From JBBQWR01 sp038210495 (GTDB lineage Bacteria; Planctomycetota; Planctomycetia; Pirellulales; DATAWG01), in the NCBI GenBank assembly GCA_038210495.1, contig JBBQWR010000011.1:53515-117514 (forward strand): DNA of 64,000 bases, written 5' to 3'. Made by a program: the position numbers and the translations under genes. Below are positions 18,203-27,614 of this stretch, piece by piece (position 1 is the first letter of the stretch; every line of letters begins with the position of its first letter). Below the pieces are notes generated by a model. It did no database searches, was not told the origin of the DNA, and worked only from the letters and a program-made list of their open reading frames with translations.

Positions 18203-20983
18203 CTATTCGAACGTGCGGGCGACCTCTTCGATGCGGTAAATTTCCAGCACGTCCCCTTCTTTGACGTCGTTGAAGCCGGCCAGCCTAATGCCGCACTCCA
18301 AACCTTCGCGGACTTCGCGGGCGTCGTCCTTCTCGCGCTTCAAGGATTCCAGCGCGTAGTCGCCGACGATCCGATTGTCGCGAATCACCCGCGTCCGGGC
18401 GTTGCGATGCACCGTGCCTTGAATCACGCGGCAACCGGCGATCGTGCCGGCGCGGCTGACGACGAACGTCCGCTGCACCAGCGCCCGGCCCAGCTCGGTT
18501 TCGCGTTTCTCCGGCTCGAGCATTCCTTCGAGAGCGGCTCTCAAGTCTTCGCTCACCTTGTAGATGATCTCATACCGGCGAACTTGCACGCCGCGATTCT
18601 CGGCCAAGCCGCGAGCTTTTTCGTCGGGCACGACATTAAAGCCGATGATTACGGCGTCCGAAGCGTCAGCCAGATGGACGTCGGCCTCGGAGACGCCTCC
18701 CACGGTGGCCTGCAAGATGCGAATTTTGACTTCCGGATGCTCGAGTTTCGTCAGTTCTTTCTGAATCGCCTCGATCGAGCCACGGGTGTCGGCCCGGAGG
18801 ATGATGTTCAGCGTTTGGACTTCTTCCTTGCCCAAGCGATCGAACAGGTTTTCCAATGTGACGTGGACCGGCGCGTTATTGAGCGTCGCTCGGCGCGATT
18901 GATTTTGCCGCAGCGCGGCAATCTCGCGAGCCTGAGCAATATCCGAAAGCACGTAGAATCGCTGCCCCGCTTGTGGCGCGACATCGAGCCCCGTCAAATT
19001 CAAGGGCATCGACGGTCCGGCGTCCGGCAGACGACGGTTGCGATCGAGCGTGTCGTACATGGCCTTGACGTGACCGGTGGCCCCGCCGCAAATCACGGCG
19101 TCGCCGACCTTGAGCGTCCCTTTTTGCACGATGACTTTGGCGACGACGCCGCGGCCTTCGTGAATTTCGGCTTCCAAACAGGTGCCCACGGCCGCGCGAT
19201 TGGGATTGGCTCTCAAATCGTTGAGTTCGGCGATCGTGAACAGGGTTTCCAGCAGATCGTCGACGCCCAGGCCGGAGATCGCGCTGGTTTTGACGACTTC
19301 CACGTCGCCGCCCCACTCGGTCGGCAGCAGGCCGGCTGTCGCCAATTGCTGGTAAATGCGCTCGATGTTCACGCCCGGCAGATCGATTTTGTTCAGCGCC
19401 ACGACGATCGGCACGTTGGCCGCGCGAGCATGACTGATTGCTTCTTCAGTCTGCGGCATGACACCGTCGTCGGCGGCGACGACCAGCACGGCAATATCCG
19501 TAACATTGGCGCCCCGAGCGCGCATTTCGGTAAACGCCTCGTGGCCCGGCGTATCGACGAAGGCAATCCGCCGACCGTCGCGCTCGATCGAATAGGCGCG
19601 GATATGCTGCGTGATGCCGCCGCTCTCGCCGCTGACCACATTGATGCCGATGATCTTGTCCAACAGCGACGTCTTGCCGTGATCGACGTGCCCCAGGAAA
19701 GTGATGACCGGCGGGCGAGGCTGAAGCTCGGCCGGATCGTCCTCGCGGTTATCGATTTCGCCAAGCAGTTGATCTTCCAGGCTGACGGATTGCTTGAGCT
19801 CGATTTCCACCCCCAATTCCTCGGCCAACAGTTCGACCGTGTCCAGATCGAGCATGGCGTTGATATTGGCGCTCGCGCCGCTGGTGGCCAGCAGTCTTTG
19901 CAGGACTTGGATCGCGCTGACGCCCGCGGCTTCGGAAAAACTTCGGACCGTGCAAGGCAGCTCGAGCGCGACTTTGTCCTTGCGCGGCGCGGCCGTGCTG
20001 CCGCCACGAGCTTTGCGCCTGATTCGCGTCGGACTGCGGCGACGGACGACCGGTTCGTCTTCGTCGCCGGGCTTTCGCACGGGAGTGGTTCGCTTGCGAG
20101 CCAATTGGCGCGCTTCGCGTCCGCCAAGCGATGTGGCCAAATCGTCTCCAGGCGCCGCGGGCCCCTTGGCTGCCACGCCGGGCTTGGCGCCGCCGCGACG
20201 AATCCGATCGCGTCCCGACTCGCCGAGCGCGGGCGGGTTGGCTTTGGGCGCCGGAGGGCGACTCCCCCCAGGTGGCGCGCTGTCAACTTTGCGTTTTTGC
20301 TCGTGCTTGCGCAGATGATCGGCCAGCGGTTTGCCACCGGCTCGACCGGCGCGAATCGCATCGGCCGGAAGTTTGAGATCGGGCTTTTGCGGCGCCAACT
20401 CCTTGGGAGCCGCTTTGGGCGGCGGTGAAACGGACTGCGGTAGCGGCGCCAATTTGATCGCCGGCCGCACGCTGATCGGCGGACGACCGCCACCCTCGGT
20501 CGGCATCGGCTTCTTGCGAGCGTCGATCGTCGACGGTCGATCGGACCGCGACGGTTCGAGAACGGTGGGGCGATTGGAGGCGCCGCCAGGCCCGATGTAA
20601 TCTTCGCGGCGCATGACATCCGGTTCGATGGCAGGGGGCGGGGCCGTCAGCGTCGCGCCGGTAGTGACCGGCTTGAGCGTCGGCCCCGAAGTTAGCGTCG
20701 GAATCGGACTGAGCGTCGGAATCGGACTGAGCGTCGGCCCCGAACTTAGCGTCGGAATGGGACTGAGTAGAGGCGCCGGCCGCGCCATCACGGGCGCAGG
20801 GGCATGCCGCTCCGGAGCCTTGTTGCGTCCGGCAAGGAATTCCTTCAGTCGAACGGTTTCCTCGTCCGTCAGGCTGGCCAAGGCCGAGCCCTTGCCGGGA
20901 ATACCTGCCCGGGTACAGATATCGACCAGCTCTTTGCTGTCGATCTTGAGTTCTTTCGCTAACGAATAGATTCGCACGGCCAA
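18203..20983 (-). CDS. infB: Translation initiation factor IF-2
   Basis: This GTPase places fMet-tRNA on the 30S subunit. The 926 residues contain an N-terminal IF2_N domain (MAVRIYSLAKELKIDSKELV), a proline/arginine-rich linker of about 300 residues, a second IF2_N-like domain (VRSFSEAAGVSAIQVLQRLL), then the G domain with GHVDHGKTSLLDK, DTPGHEAF and ALNKIDL, and domains II-IV to the end. The linker near residues 73-105 repeats the units LSPIPT and SGPT, encoded by tandem DNA repeats (about 20669-20767). The gene sits between nusA and rbfA, the classic order. The start at MAVRIYSLA is the family's usual N-terminus. Confidence 0.97.
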   Translation of the reverse strand: MAVRIYSLAKELKIDSKELVDICTRAGIPGKGSALASLTDEETVRLKEFLAGRNKAPERHAPAPVMARPAPLLSPIPTLSSGPTLSPIPTLSPIPTLTSGPTLKPVTTGATLTAPPPAIEPDVMRREDYIGPGGASNRPTVLEPSRSDRPSTIDARKKPMPTEGGGRPPISVRPAIKLAPLPQSVSPPPKAAPKELAPQKPDLKLPADAIRAGRAGGKPLADHLRKHEQKRKVDSAPPGGSRPPAPKANPPALGESGRDRIRRGGAKPGVAAKGPAAPGDDLATSLGGREARQLARKRTTPVRKPGDEDEPVVRRRSPTRIRRKARGGSTAAPRKDKVALELPCTVRSFSEAAGVSAIQVLQRLLATSGASANINAMLDLDTVELLAEELGVEIELKQSVSLEDQLLGEIDNREDDPAELQPRPPVITFLGHVDHGKTSLLDKIIGINVVSGESGGITQHIRAYSIERDGRRIAFVDTPGHEAFTEMRARGANVTDIAVLVVAADDGVMPQTEEAISHARAANVPIVVALNKIDLPGVNIERIYQQLATAGLLPTEWGGDVEVVKTSAISGLGVDDLLETLFTIAELNDLRANPNRAAVGTCLEAEIHEGRGVVAKVIVQKGTLKVGDAVICGGATGHVKAMYDTLDRNRRLPDAGPSMPLNLTGLDVAPQAGQRFYVLSDIAQAREIAALRQNQSRRATLNNAPVHVTLENLFDRLGKEEVQTLNIILRADTRGSIEAIQKELTKLEHPEVKIRILQATVGGVSEADVHLADASDAVIIGFNVVPDEKARGLAENRGVQVRRYEIIYKVSEDLRAALEGMLEPEKRETELGRALVQRTFVVSRAGTIAGCRVIQGTVHRNARTRVIRDNRIVGDYALESLKREKDDAREVREGLECGIRLAGFNDVKEGDVLEIYRIEEVARTFE
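20669..20767 (-). repeat. Tandem repeats in the infB linker
   Basis: Units of the form CGTCGGAATCGGACTGAG recur about every 18-36 bases and encode alternating LSPIPT and SGPT segments of the IF-2 linker. The copies are nearly identical, so length change by slippage is likely. Confidence 0.7.
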
Positions 20984-21306
20984 GCGCTGCTCTCCCTCAC
21001 GTTGTCGGCCGCGGGCGATGCTTGCGGATCGCCGAGCCTGTCTTCGAATGGAATCAAATCATGGTCACGTTCTCCCGGTAGCGCCTATCGAGGCGATGAA
21101 CGAAAGCGGAGCGGCGCAGTTTTTCGCCCCCTTACCCGTGTCGCTCGCGACGCGCGGGGAACCCTTGCCGAACCAAGCCACTTTCTCTCACGACCTACCG
21201 TGTCTGCCGCTTATCTGGAAACATCTCATTCTATTGGTTACGGGCTCGGAACGCCAGTAACAAGCCGCGCGCCATCTTGGTCCGTGGTGGGCAGTGCCCA
21301 CCATAC
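20984..21306. other. infB-nusA intergenic gap with two short repeats
   Basis: This 323-base gap holds no convincing gene. It contains a GCTCGCGACGCG repeat at 21139-21157 and a perfect palindrome (TGGTGGGCAGTGCCCACCA) at 21285-21303 just after the nusA stop. In most bacteria nusA and infB are close together, so the gap is unusually long. Confidence 0.6.
21285..21303. repeat. Palindromic repeat TGGTGGGCA-GTGCCCACCA type
   Basis: A 19-base near-perfect inverted repeat (TGGTGGGCAGTGCCCACCA) lies directly downstream of nusA. It could act as a transcription end. Similar GGTGGGCAGTGCCCACC elements are widespread in planctomycete intergenic DNA (general knowledge). Confidence 0.5.
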
Positions 21307-22716
21307 CTAACTGGCTGGCTCTTCGCCGATCTGTTCGCCATTTGACTGTTCAATGCCTTGCGGCGCGTCGGTTGCATGGCTTCCGTTGGTTTGAGTAGCC
21401 GTTGAGGCGTGCGTTTCACCGGTTTCGACGCCTGGCGCCGGCTCCAAGGCCGCGGCGGCTACTTCTTGAACCCGTCGCAACTCGGCCTCTTGAGCGTCGG
21501 CCACCGCGGTCGCGGCGTCGATGCGTTCTTGCTCGCGTTGTCGACGACGCTCGTCCGCCGCTGCAGCCTCGGCTTCGCGAGCCCGAATCTCAGCCTGACC
21601 CACGATCGTGTCGACCTGCTCGGCTGTGAGCCCACCCATTTCCATCAGCGCGTCGGGCTCGATCACCGACAGATCGTCGTAGGACAAAAAGCCCTCGCCG
21701 ACCAGTTTTTCCGCCAGCGCGTCGTCCACGCCGTCGATCGAGCCGTAGCCCGACACAGCTCGCTCGATCTGCTCGTCGAGCTCTTCGCGAGTCATGATTT
21801 CGATGTCCCAGCCGCAGAGCTTGCTTCCCAGTCGGACGTTTTGCCCACGGCGCCCAATGGCCAGCGACAACTGATCTTCGCGCACGAGCACGATGGCGCG
21901 CCCTAGCATCTGGCACAAGATCACTTCCTCGACCTCAGCCGGCTGCAAAGCGTTCGGCACGAGAACCGGCAGATCATCGCTCCAGCGGACAATATCGATC
22001 CGCTCGCCGCCCAACTCATCGACGATATTCTTAATCCGGTTACCGCGCACGCCGACGCATGCGCCAACGCAATCGACCCGTTGATCGGAACTGCTCACGG
22101 CCACTTTGCTGCGATAGCCGGGCTCGCGAGCGATGGCGCGAATCTCGATCACGCCGTCGGCGATTTCCGGAATTTCTTGCTCGAATAGCCGCTGCACCAA
22201 ATGAGTTCGCGTGCGGCTGAGGATGATCTTCACGCGGCTGCCGGCCTTGCGAACTTCGCAGACGGTCGCTCGAACGCGCTCGTTGGGATGATGCGATTCG
22301 CCGGGAATTTGCTCGCTGCGGGGCAAAATGGCTTCGCTATTGCCCAGCGCGACCGTGGCGGCGCCGCCTTCGTAACGCTGGACGATGCCGGAGACCATCT
22401 GGCCGATCTGCTCGTGATACTCGTCGAACAGGGCGTCGCGCTCGGCCTCGCGAATCTTTTGAATGATCACTTGCTTGGCCGTTTGGGCGACGATGCGGCC
22501 CATGGCCTCTTCGGGATCGAGCGGCACGCCGTTGTGAGTCCCACTGATGGCGCCGTCGCGACGATCGATATTCAGCACGATTTCCTGGTCTTCGCCGTAT
22601 TGCTTCTTGGCGGCGGAAATCAGCGCGGCCTCGATCGCCTGAAAGACGACCTCTTTATTGATATTCTTGTCGCGGTGAATCGCGTCGACGATTCGCAGCA
22701 CTTCGGTTGCATTCAT
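21307..22716 (-). CDS. nusA: Transcription termination/antitermination protein NusA
   Basis: NusA binds RNA polymerase and nascent RNA. The 469 residues show the N-terminal RNAP-binding domain (NINKEVVFQAIEAALISAAK), an S1 domain (GQMVSGIVQRYEGGAATVAL), KH1 with CVGACVGVRGNRIKNIVDEL and KH2 with LAIGRRGQNVRLGSKLCGWD, followed by an acidic helix-hairpin region and an alanine/glutamate-rich tail of about 100 residues. It heads the nusA-infB-rbfA series. The rimP gene that usually precedes nusA is not present upstream within 500 bases, where a divergent helicase gene begins instead. The start at MNATEVLRIVDAIHRDKNI is the normal NusA N-terminus. Confidence 0.97.
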   Translation of the reverse strand: MNATEVLRIVDAIHRDKNINKEVVFQAIEAALISAAKKQYGEDQEIVLNIDRRDGAISGTHNGVPLDPEEAMGRIVAQTAKQVIIQKIREAERDALFDEYHEQIGQMVSGIVQRYEGGAATVALGNSEAILPRSEQIPGESHHPNERVRATVCEVRKAGSRVKIILSRTRTHLVQRLFEQEIPEIADGVIEIRAIAREPGYRSKVAVSSSDQRVDCVGACVGVRGNRIKNIVDELGGERIDIVRWSDDLPVLVPNALQPAEVEEVILCQMLGRAIVLVREDQLSLAIGRRGQNVRLGSKLCGWDIEIMTREELDEQIERAVSGYGSIDGVDDALAEKLVGEGFLSYDDLSVIEPDALMEMGGLTAEQVDTIVGQAEIRAREAEAAAADERRRQREQERIDAATAVADAQEAELRRVQEVAAAALEPAPGVETGETHASTATQTNGSHATDAPQGIEQSNGEQIGEEPAS

Positions 22717-23234
22717 GTCGTATTCGCTTTGCCCTGCGGGCGGCTTTGCCTTTGGCCCTCAGCGCTGTCTGGCTGCGAGCCTCTTTCAAGTTTAAACCGC
22801 GCCCGATCGGCCGTTCGTATGGGTCCCCATGATTTTGGCGGGGGCCAAACGCGGACGCCGATCGTGCGAACTGATCGACCCAAAAAATTCAAATACCAAT
22901 AAAAAAGGGGAACGAGCCCGCCTTCGGCGCTCCCACCCCGCCGATTCATCGAATTGTCGCATTCAATGAATCGAAAACTCTTCTACTTACACAACTTAAC
23001 GCACGTTGGGTAATCAAATAAACATATCGGCGTCAGTATCGAGTGTCAAGCCGGGGGATTTAGCGGGCGCGGTCATCATTGTTGCGCTTATCGCGGGTCT
23101 TCTCTCGCGCGACGACGAACGATAGCATCGGTGGGTTCGGATTGTCGCCGCCGCGCAACCAATTATCACTTTCCGAACAATTGGACTGCTTCCTTTCCTC
23201 GTACTCCCGTCTTCCGACTTTTTGCTCCCCGCCC
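22717..23234. other. Divergent intergenic region, nusA and helicase promoters
   Basis: This 518-base region lies between two divergently transcribed genes and must hold promoters for both. I see no convincing protein gene. A/T-richer DNA around 22880-23040 is the likeliest promoter area. A small inverted repeat with ATCGTGCGAACTGATCG lies in the nusA leader. No rimP or YlxR-like gene is visible. Confidence 0.5.
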
Positions 23235-25214
23235 ATGTCCGACAAACTTAATCCGCCCCAGCGCGACGCGGTTCATACGCTAAAAGGACCGTTGTTGGTC
23301 CTCGCCGGCGCCGGGACGGGGAAGACGCGGGTCGTGACGCACAGAATCGCCGAGCTCATTCGTAGCGGCACGCCGGCCGAACGGATTTTGGCTGTAACCT
23401 TCACCAACAAAGCGGCCACCGAAATGCAGCAGCGGGCTGCGGCACTATTGGGCAAGCGGCCACCGAAGAAACCGGAAATTTCCACGTTTCACTCGCTCTG
23501 CGTGCGTATTCTGCGGCGGCAGATTCATCATCTCGGCTACCCGACTCAGTTCGCGATCTGCGACCGTGGCGATCAAGAGAGCATCGCCCGGGGCGCCTTG
23601 CGAGAAATCAATGTGCCCAACGAATCGCTCAAGCCTTCGGATTTGCTCTTTCTAATCGGCCGCTGGAAAACGGCTTCGCTCGGGCCACGCGACGCGGCGG
23701 CCGCGGCCCAAAGCGACAAGGAGCATTTGGCGGCGGCCGGGTATCGGCGGTATCAAGCGACGCTCAAAGCCCGCGGCGCCGTCGATTTCGACGATCTGCT
23801 CGCGCTGACGCAAGAATTATTCGCCGGGTTCCCTGACGCGCGCCGCGCCGAGGTGGCCCGCTTCAGTCATCTATTGGTCGACGAATATCAGGACACGAAC
23901 GCAAGCCAATATCGGATCATCAAGGCGCTGGCGACGCCGCATCGCAACTTGTGCGTCGTGGGCGACGACGACCAATCGATCTACGGCTGGCGTGGGGCTG
24001 AGGTGACGCACATCCTGCGGTTCAAGCAAGATTGGCCCGACGCGAAAGTCATTCGCTTGGAAGACAACTACCGCTCGACGACCGAAATCCTCGGCCTGGC
24101 CAATCGGCTGATTGCCTGCAACCAGAAGCGACACGACAAAGTGCTGCGAGCAGCCCGGCCGGGCGGCGAAAAGCCGCGGATCATGCAATGCCAGGACGAG
24201 ACCGACGAAGCCAAGCAAGTCGTTCAGGACATCCAAGGTCGGATGAAGACGCCCGGGTTCCAGCTTCGAGACAACGCGATCTTGTTTCGCACGAACGAGC
24301 AACCGCGGCCATTCGAGACGGAGCTTCGCCGAGTCGGGTTGCCTTATGTGCTCGTGGGCGGAATGTCGTTCTTCGATCGCAAGGAAGTTCGCGACATTTT
24401 GGCGTACCTTAAGCTTCTGGTCACTCCGCGCGATGAAACTTCGCTGCTTCGGATCATCAATAATCCACCGCGAGGCATCGGGCAAACGACCGTGGCGGCG
24501 CTACTCGAACAAGCGGTCAAAGCGGGCAAACCGATGTGGGAAATTTTGGGCGCCGCCGCCGACGATCCATCGCTCAACCCCGCGGCCACCGAGGCGATCA
24601 AAAATTTTCGCGCGATGATCGAACGGTTTCGAAAGCGGGTCGAGCTCGATCCGCTCGTGGAAGTCGTCTCGTCGCTGATCGGCGAGATCGGTTACCAAAC
24701 CGAACTGAGCCGCTTGTACAAGGAGCCAAGCGAGCAGCAATCGAGATGGGCGGCTGTCGAAGAAGTCGTCAACTCGCTGGGCCGCTATCAACAGCGCGCG
24801 GAAAAGCCTCGCCTGGCCGAATTCCTCGACGAGGTCGCGCTGGGAGATCGCGACGACAAAGACGAGAAGGATACTCAGCTTTCGCGCAACGCGATCGCCC
24901 TAATGACGCTCCACGCCGCGAAGGGGCTCGAGTTTTCGCAAGTCTATCTCGTCGGCCTCGAAGAAGGACTGCTGCCGCATCGCCGCGCGGTCGACGACGG
25001 CGACACGGCGGTCGAAGAAGAGCGCCGATTGTGTTATGTCGGCATAACGCGGGCCCAAGATCGTCTGACCCTGTCACTCTCGCTTGGCCGAATGAAATGG
25101 GGCAAGAGCCGTCCGACCGAGCCCAGCCGATTCCTTTACGAAATCACCGGGCAACCCCGACCGCGATCAAGCCGCCCACCCCTCGGCGCCGGCCGACCCA
25201 GCCGCCGCGCCTAG
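23235..25214 (+). CDS. UvrD/PcrA-family DNA helicase
   Basis: This superfamily 1A 3'-5' DNA helicase acts in repair and replication-conflict resolution. The frame is open from 23079, but the family N-terminus is MSDKLNPPQRDAVHTLKGPL at the ATG at 23235, giving 659 residues. Motifs appear in order: Walker A LAGAGTGKTR, motif II LLVDEYQDTNASQYR, motif III GDDDQSIYGWRGA, motif IV EDNYRSTTEIL, motif V TLHAAKGLEFSQVYLVGLEE and motif VI EEERRLCYVGITRAQDRL. It is a little shorter than PcrA (about 720) and lacks a long C-terminal Tudor-like extension, so it could be either a UvrD or a Rep/PcrA paralogue. Confidence 0.93.
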   Translation: MSDKLNPPQRDAVHTLKGPLLVLAGAGTGKTRVVTHRIAELIRSGTPAERILAVTFTNKAATEMQQRAAALLGKRPPKKPEISTFHSLCVRILRRQIHHLGYPTQFAICDRGDQESIARGALREINVPNESLKPSDLLFLIGRWKTASLGPRDAAAAAQSDKEHLAAAGYRRYQATLKARGAVDFDDLLALTQELFAGFPDARRAEVARFSHLLVDEYQDTNASQYRIIKALATPHRNLCVVGDDDQSIYGWRGAEVTHILRFKQDWPDAKVIRLEDNYRSTTEILGLANRLIACNQKRHDKVLRAARPGGEKPRIMQCQDETDEAKQVVQDIQGRMKTPGFQLRDNAILFRTNEQPRPFETELRRVGLPYVLVGGMSFFDRKEVRDILAYLKLLVTPRDETSLLRIINNPPRGIGQTTVAALLEQAVKAGKPMWEILGAAADDPSLNPAATEAIKNFRAMIERFRKRVELDPLVEVVSSLIGEIGYQTELSRLYKEPSEQQSRWAAVEEVVNSLGRYQQRAEKPRLAEFLDEVALGDRDDKDEKDTQLSRNAIALMTLHAAKGLEFSQVYLVGLEEGLLPHRRAVDDGDTAVEEERRLCYVGITRAQDRLTLSLSLGRMKWGKSRPTEPSRFLYEITGQPRPRSSRPPLGAGRPSRRA

Positions 25215-25237
25215 ACCGGGCAACTGCGGACTCGTTG

Positions 25238-26085
25238 TCAAGAAGCAAGCAAGTCCCGGAACCGGGCCTTTTGGAAGGCGACGCTTGTTAAAACAATCGC
25301 GCCCAGCGCGAGCAGCCACAGCGACGATGGCTCCGGCACAACTGCCGTTGGCGAGCCATACAGGGCAACCTCGCGGTAGATGTCGGCGCCGTTACTGAGA
25401 TCGACGAATTCGAAATATTTTACGCCCGTGGCCAGAACGCTGCCGGTATTGGGCGTGATGGTCGATTGAGCTCCGCCCCCGTTTCCGCTCGAGGGAGTGA
25501 AGCTGAAGCCAGTTCCCGCGGCCGCCACGTTTCCCGCAGCGGGAAGGATATGCGAGGTATTGTCGCTGAGCGAAAAAAAAATAAACCGTCCGAACTGACC
25601 AGCAGATCGTAAATCTGGTTCACTCGGTCGTCTTGATGCCCGCTAATAACCTGGGCGCGAGCGATGTCGTATCCATTGCCCGATCCGCTGACCGGCAGCG
25701 TGAACGCTCCGTACCACGGTTGGGGACCGGCGCCCAAATCGAAAGTGGCGTTCGTGGCGCTGGTCGCTTCGTTGGGGTTCAGGCTGGCGTTGCCCGCGTT
25801 GGTGGGAGAGGACGCCGTCTGATTGTCGACGAGTACGCCAACGGCTCCGCCCGCTGCTTCGTTATTTCCCACATAGTTGGTCTTGAGTGTGGTCGATCCG
25901 ACTGCAATATCGCCCGTGGCCGGCACGATTGACGAGGCATTCGAATAATTGCCAGACCCGCCGGAGGTGTTGTAAGTCGAACTTGTTATCGTACCGACGC
26001 TCACGATAGGCCCAGCGACCGCTCGCGAAACGAAGCCCGCCGCCAACACTAGAATCGTTAACCTGAGACGAGTGCCAGTCTTCAT
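25238..26085 (-). pseudogene. PEP-CTERM protein gene split by a frameshift at a 9-base A/T run
   Basis: Two overlapping frames make one protein. The upstream frame (from 26085) gives a signal peptide (MKTGTRLRLTILVLAAGFVS) and a beta-rich body that runs to DLLVSSDGLFFF. The downstream frame gives the rest (SLSDNTSHILPAAGN, then VKYFEFVDLSNGADIYREVA) and a PEP-CTERM end, VPEPSSLWLLALGAIVL plus a basic tail. They join at a run of nine A (25573-25581), nine T in the coding sense. One more T would restore a single frame of about 282 residues. The body resembles an F5/8-type C or similar sugar-binding-like domain of PEP-CTERM proteins. It could be a sequencing error, a phase-variable gene, a slippage site or a young pseudogene. 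Confidence 0.75.
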
Positions 26086-26247
26086 CGAATTTGCGCCTGA
26101 TTCGGCCGGAAAAGAGGAGAGCTACACTAGGGAATCTAATTCAGAGTTAAATCTCTGTCAACGAAATTGGTCGATTCATTTATGGGAGGCGCCGCTCGCA
26201 AGAGCGCCGCGAGATGCTGGGAAGATTCGTGTTGGCGATCCAGGCGG

Positions 26248-26841
26248 CTAGGCCAGGTCTTCAAGAATCAAACGCAGGGCCGACACCGTATATTCGGTAG
26301 GCAGGGCGGCGATACCATGCGGCTCGATGATCGCCTGCGAGACGTCGAGCGGCAGATGCACAAACGCGGACTGCGTTTTCAGACTCATCCGCTCGACCAA
26401 GTAACTCGTCCAGTACAGCGTCGCGTTGCAGAGATATGTGCCCGCGTGGTACGAGACCTGCGCCGGAATCCCCGCACGGCGCAGCTTGTCTGCCCAGTGC
26501 GCTAGCGGCAGCGAACTGCGATACGCCACCGGGCCGTCCTCAGACAGCGACAAATACTCGTCGGGCGATTGTTGACTCGACCCGCCGACGTTGATCGCGA
26601 TCGCTTCGAGTTGTACCCGGCTGCTGCCTGGCGCCTGCCCTAAATGAATCGCGTAGTCGTAGTTCTGGGTCAGGTCCTTAGCCAATCGGTCCTTCACTTG
26701 AGCAAAATCAACGGGGTAGAGCCGCGTCGTGATCGCCGGCTCGTCGGGTAACCGTTCCATGAGTTGCACGAGCGTCAACCAACTGGAATTCGTTTTCCAG
26801 CGGTCGTAGGGCTCGAAGGCGGTGATGAGAACCCTGGACAT
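26248..26841 (-). CDS. Pyroglutamyl-peptidase I family cysteine peptidase
   Basis: This family (C15) removes N-terminal pyroglutamate from peptides. The frame is open from 26859, but the conserved N-terminus MSRVLITAFEPYD starts at the ATG at 26841, giving 197 residues. The catalytic triad is present: Glu79 in QLEAIAINVGG, Cys138 in HAGTYLCNATLYW and His162 in AFVHLPLD. The length (about 200-215 in the family) fits. The second glycine-rich loop GQAPGSSRVQLE is also as expected. It is divergent to purE, from which it is separated by a repeat-rich 239-base gap. The family assignment is firm; the natural substrate is not known. Confidence 0.9.
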   Translation of the reverse strand: MSRVLITAFEPYDRWKTNSSWLTLVQLMERLPDEPAITTRLYPVDFAQVKDRLAKDLTQNYDYAIHLGQAPGSSRVQLEAIAINVGGSSQQSPDEYLSLSEDGPVAYRSSLPLAHWADKLRRAGIPAQVSYHAGTYLCNATLYWTSYLVERMSLKTQSAFVHLPLDVSQAIIEPHGIAALPTEYTVSALRLILEDLA

Positions 26842-26970
26842 CGGACGCGAGTCTCGCAAATCAACGCCCCGGGCATCGCGGGCGTCGCGCCCGCTTGAGT
26901 GCCAAGAATGTACCGCCTATAACGGCGACTGGACAAGTGATTGCCCGCACCCTAGCACGGGCTTTTATCG

Positions 26971-27060
26971 CGACAGCGCGCGTTGTAGCGAAATCGAGAG
27001 ATTCCGAGGTTTCAGCGGCCATGCGGCTCTGAATTCTCACGATTCGGTTACAAGTCGGCA
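26971..27060. repeat. Dispersed 90-base repeat with GAATTCTCACGAATTCG core
   Basis: It lies in the pcp-purE gap. Its order of blocks (CGACAGCGCGCGTTGTAGCG, ATTCCGAGGTTT, AGCGGCCATGCGGCTC, GAATTCTCACGATTCGGTTA, CAAGTCGGCAAAG) is repeated almost block for block at 61602-61697. Partial relatives lie at 28770-28890 and around 29045-29150. Confidence 0.7.
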
Positions 27061-27080
27061 AAGCATCTTGGATCTCTTTA

Positions 27081-27614
27081 ATGACCGACAGCGTCGCTCC
27101 ATCCCCGATAGACAACGCCCCGGCGCCGCTGGTGGGGATTATCATGGGCTCGAAATCCGATTGGGAAACCATGCGTCACGCCGCGCTCGCGCTGGCCGAG
27201 CTGGGCGTGCCCCTGGAATGCTGCATCGTCTCGGCTCATCGGACGCCCGATTTGCTGTTCGAGTATGCAGCGTCGGCCGAAGCGCGCGGGCTCGAGGTGA
27301 TTATCGCCGGCGCCGGGGGCGCGGCGCATCTGCCCGGCATGGCGGCCGCCAAGACGATCCTGCCGGTCCTGGGCGTGCCTGTGAAATCGCAGGCCCTGAG
27401 CGGAATGGATTCGCTGCTCTCGATCGTGCAAATGCCCGCTGGGATTCCCGTCGGCTGCATGTCGATCGGGGCCACGGGGGCGGCGCATGCGGCCCTGGCC
27501 GCCGCGGCCATTCTCGCGCTCAATCGCCCCGATCTTCGCGGCAAGCTTGACGCCCGCCGTCGATCGTTAAACGGATTGAACGCCGATCCCGTCGCGCAGG
27601 AGGGGACATGCTGA
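27081..27614 (+). CDS. purE: 5-(carboxyamino)imidazole ribonucleotide mutase
   Basis: PurE moves the carboxyl group of N5-CAIR to make CAIR in purine synthesis, working with PurK. The 177 residues show the class I signature: GIIMGSKSDWETMRHAALAL, then CIVSAHRTPDLLFEYA (the catalytic His in SAHRTP), then IIAGAGGAAHLPGMAAAKT and SLLSIVQMPAGIPVGCMSIG. The length is normal, with a short N-terminal extension. The ATG at 27081 is the first candidate. The gene overlaps purK by 7 bases, so the two are translated as one operon. Confidence 0.96.
   Translation: MTDSVAPSPIDNAPAPLVGIIMGSKSDWETMRHAALALAELGVPLECCIVSAHRTPDLLFEYAASAEARGLEVIIAGAGGAAHLPGMAAAKTILPVLGVPVKSQALSGMDSLLSIVQMPAGIPVGCMSIGATGAAHAALAAAAILALNRPDLRGKLDARRRSLNGLNADPVAQEGTC

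Noticed and set aside
18407..20428. 673-codon plus-strand frame across infB
   Set aside because: It is antisense to infB, which has all IF-2 motifs; open antisense frames are common in GC-rich genes.
23079..23234. N-terminal extension of the helicase from 23079
   Set aside because: The extension does not resemble any UvrD N-terminus; the conserved start is MSDKLNPPQRDAV at 23235.
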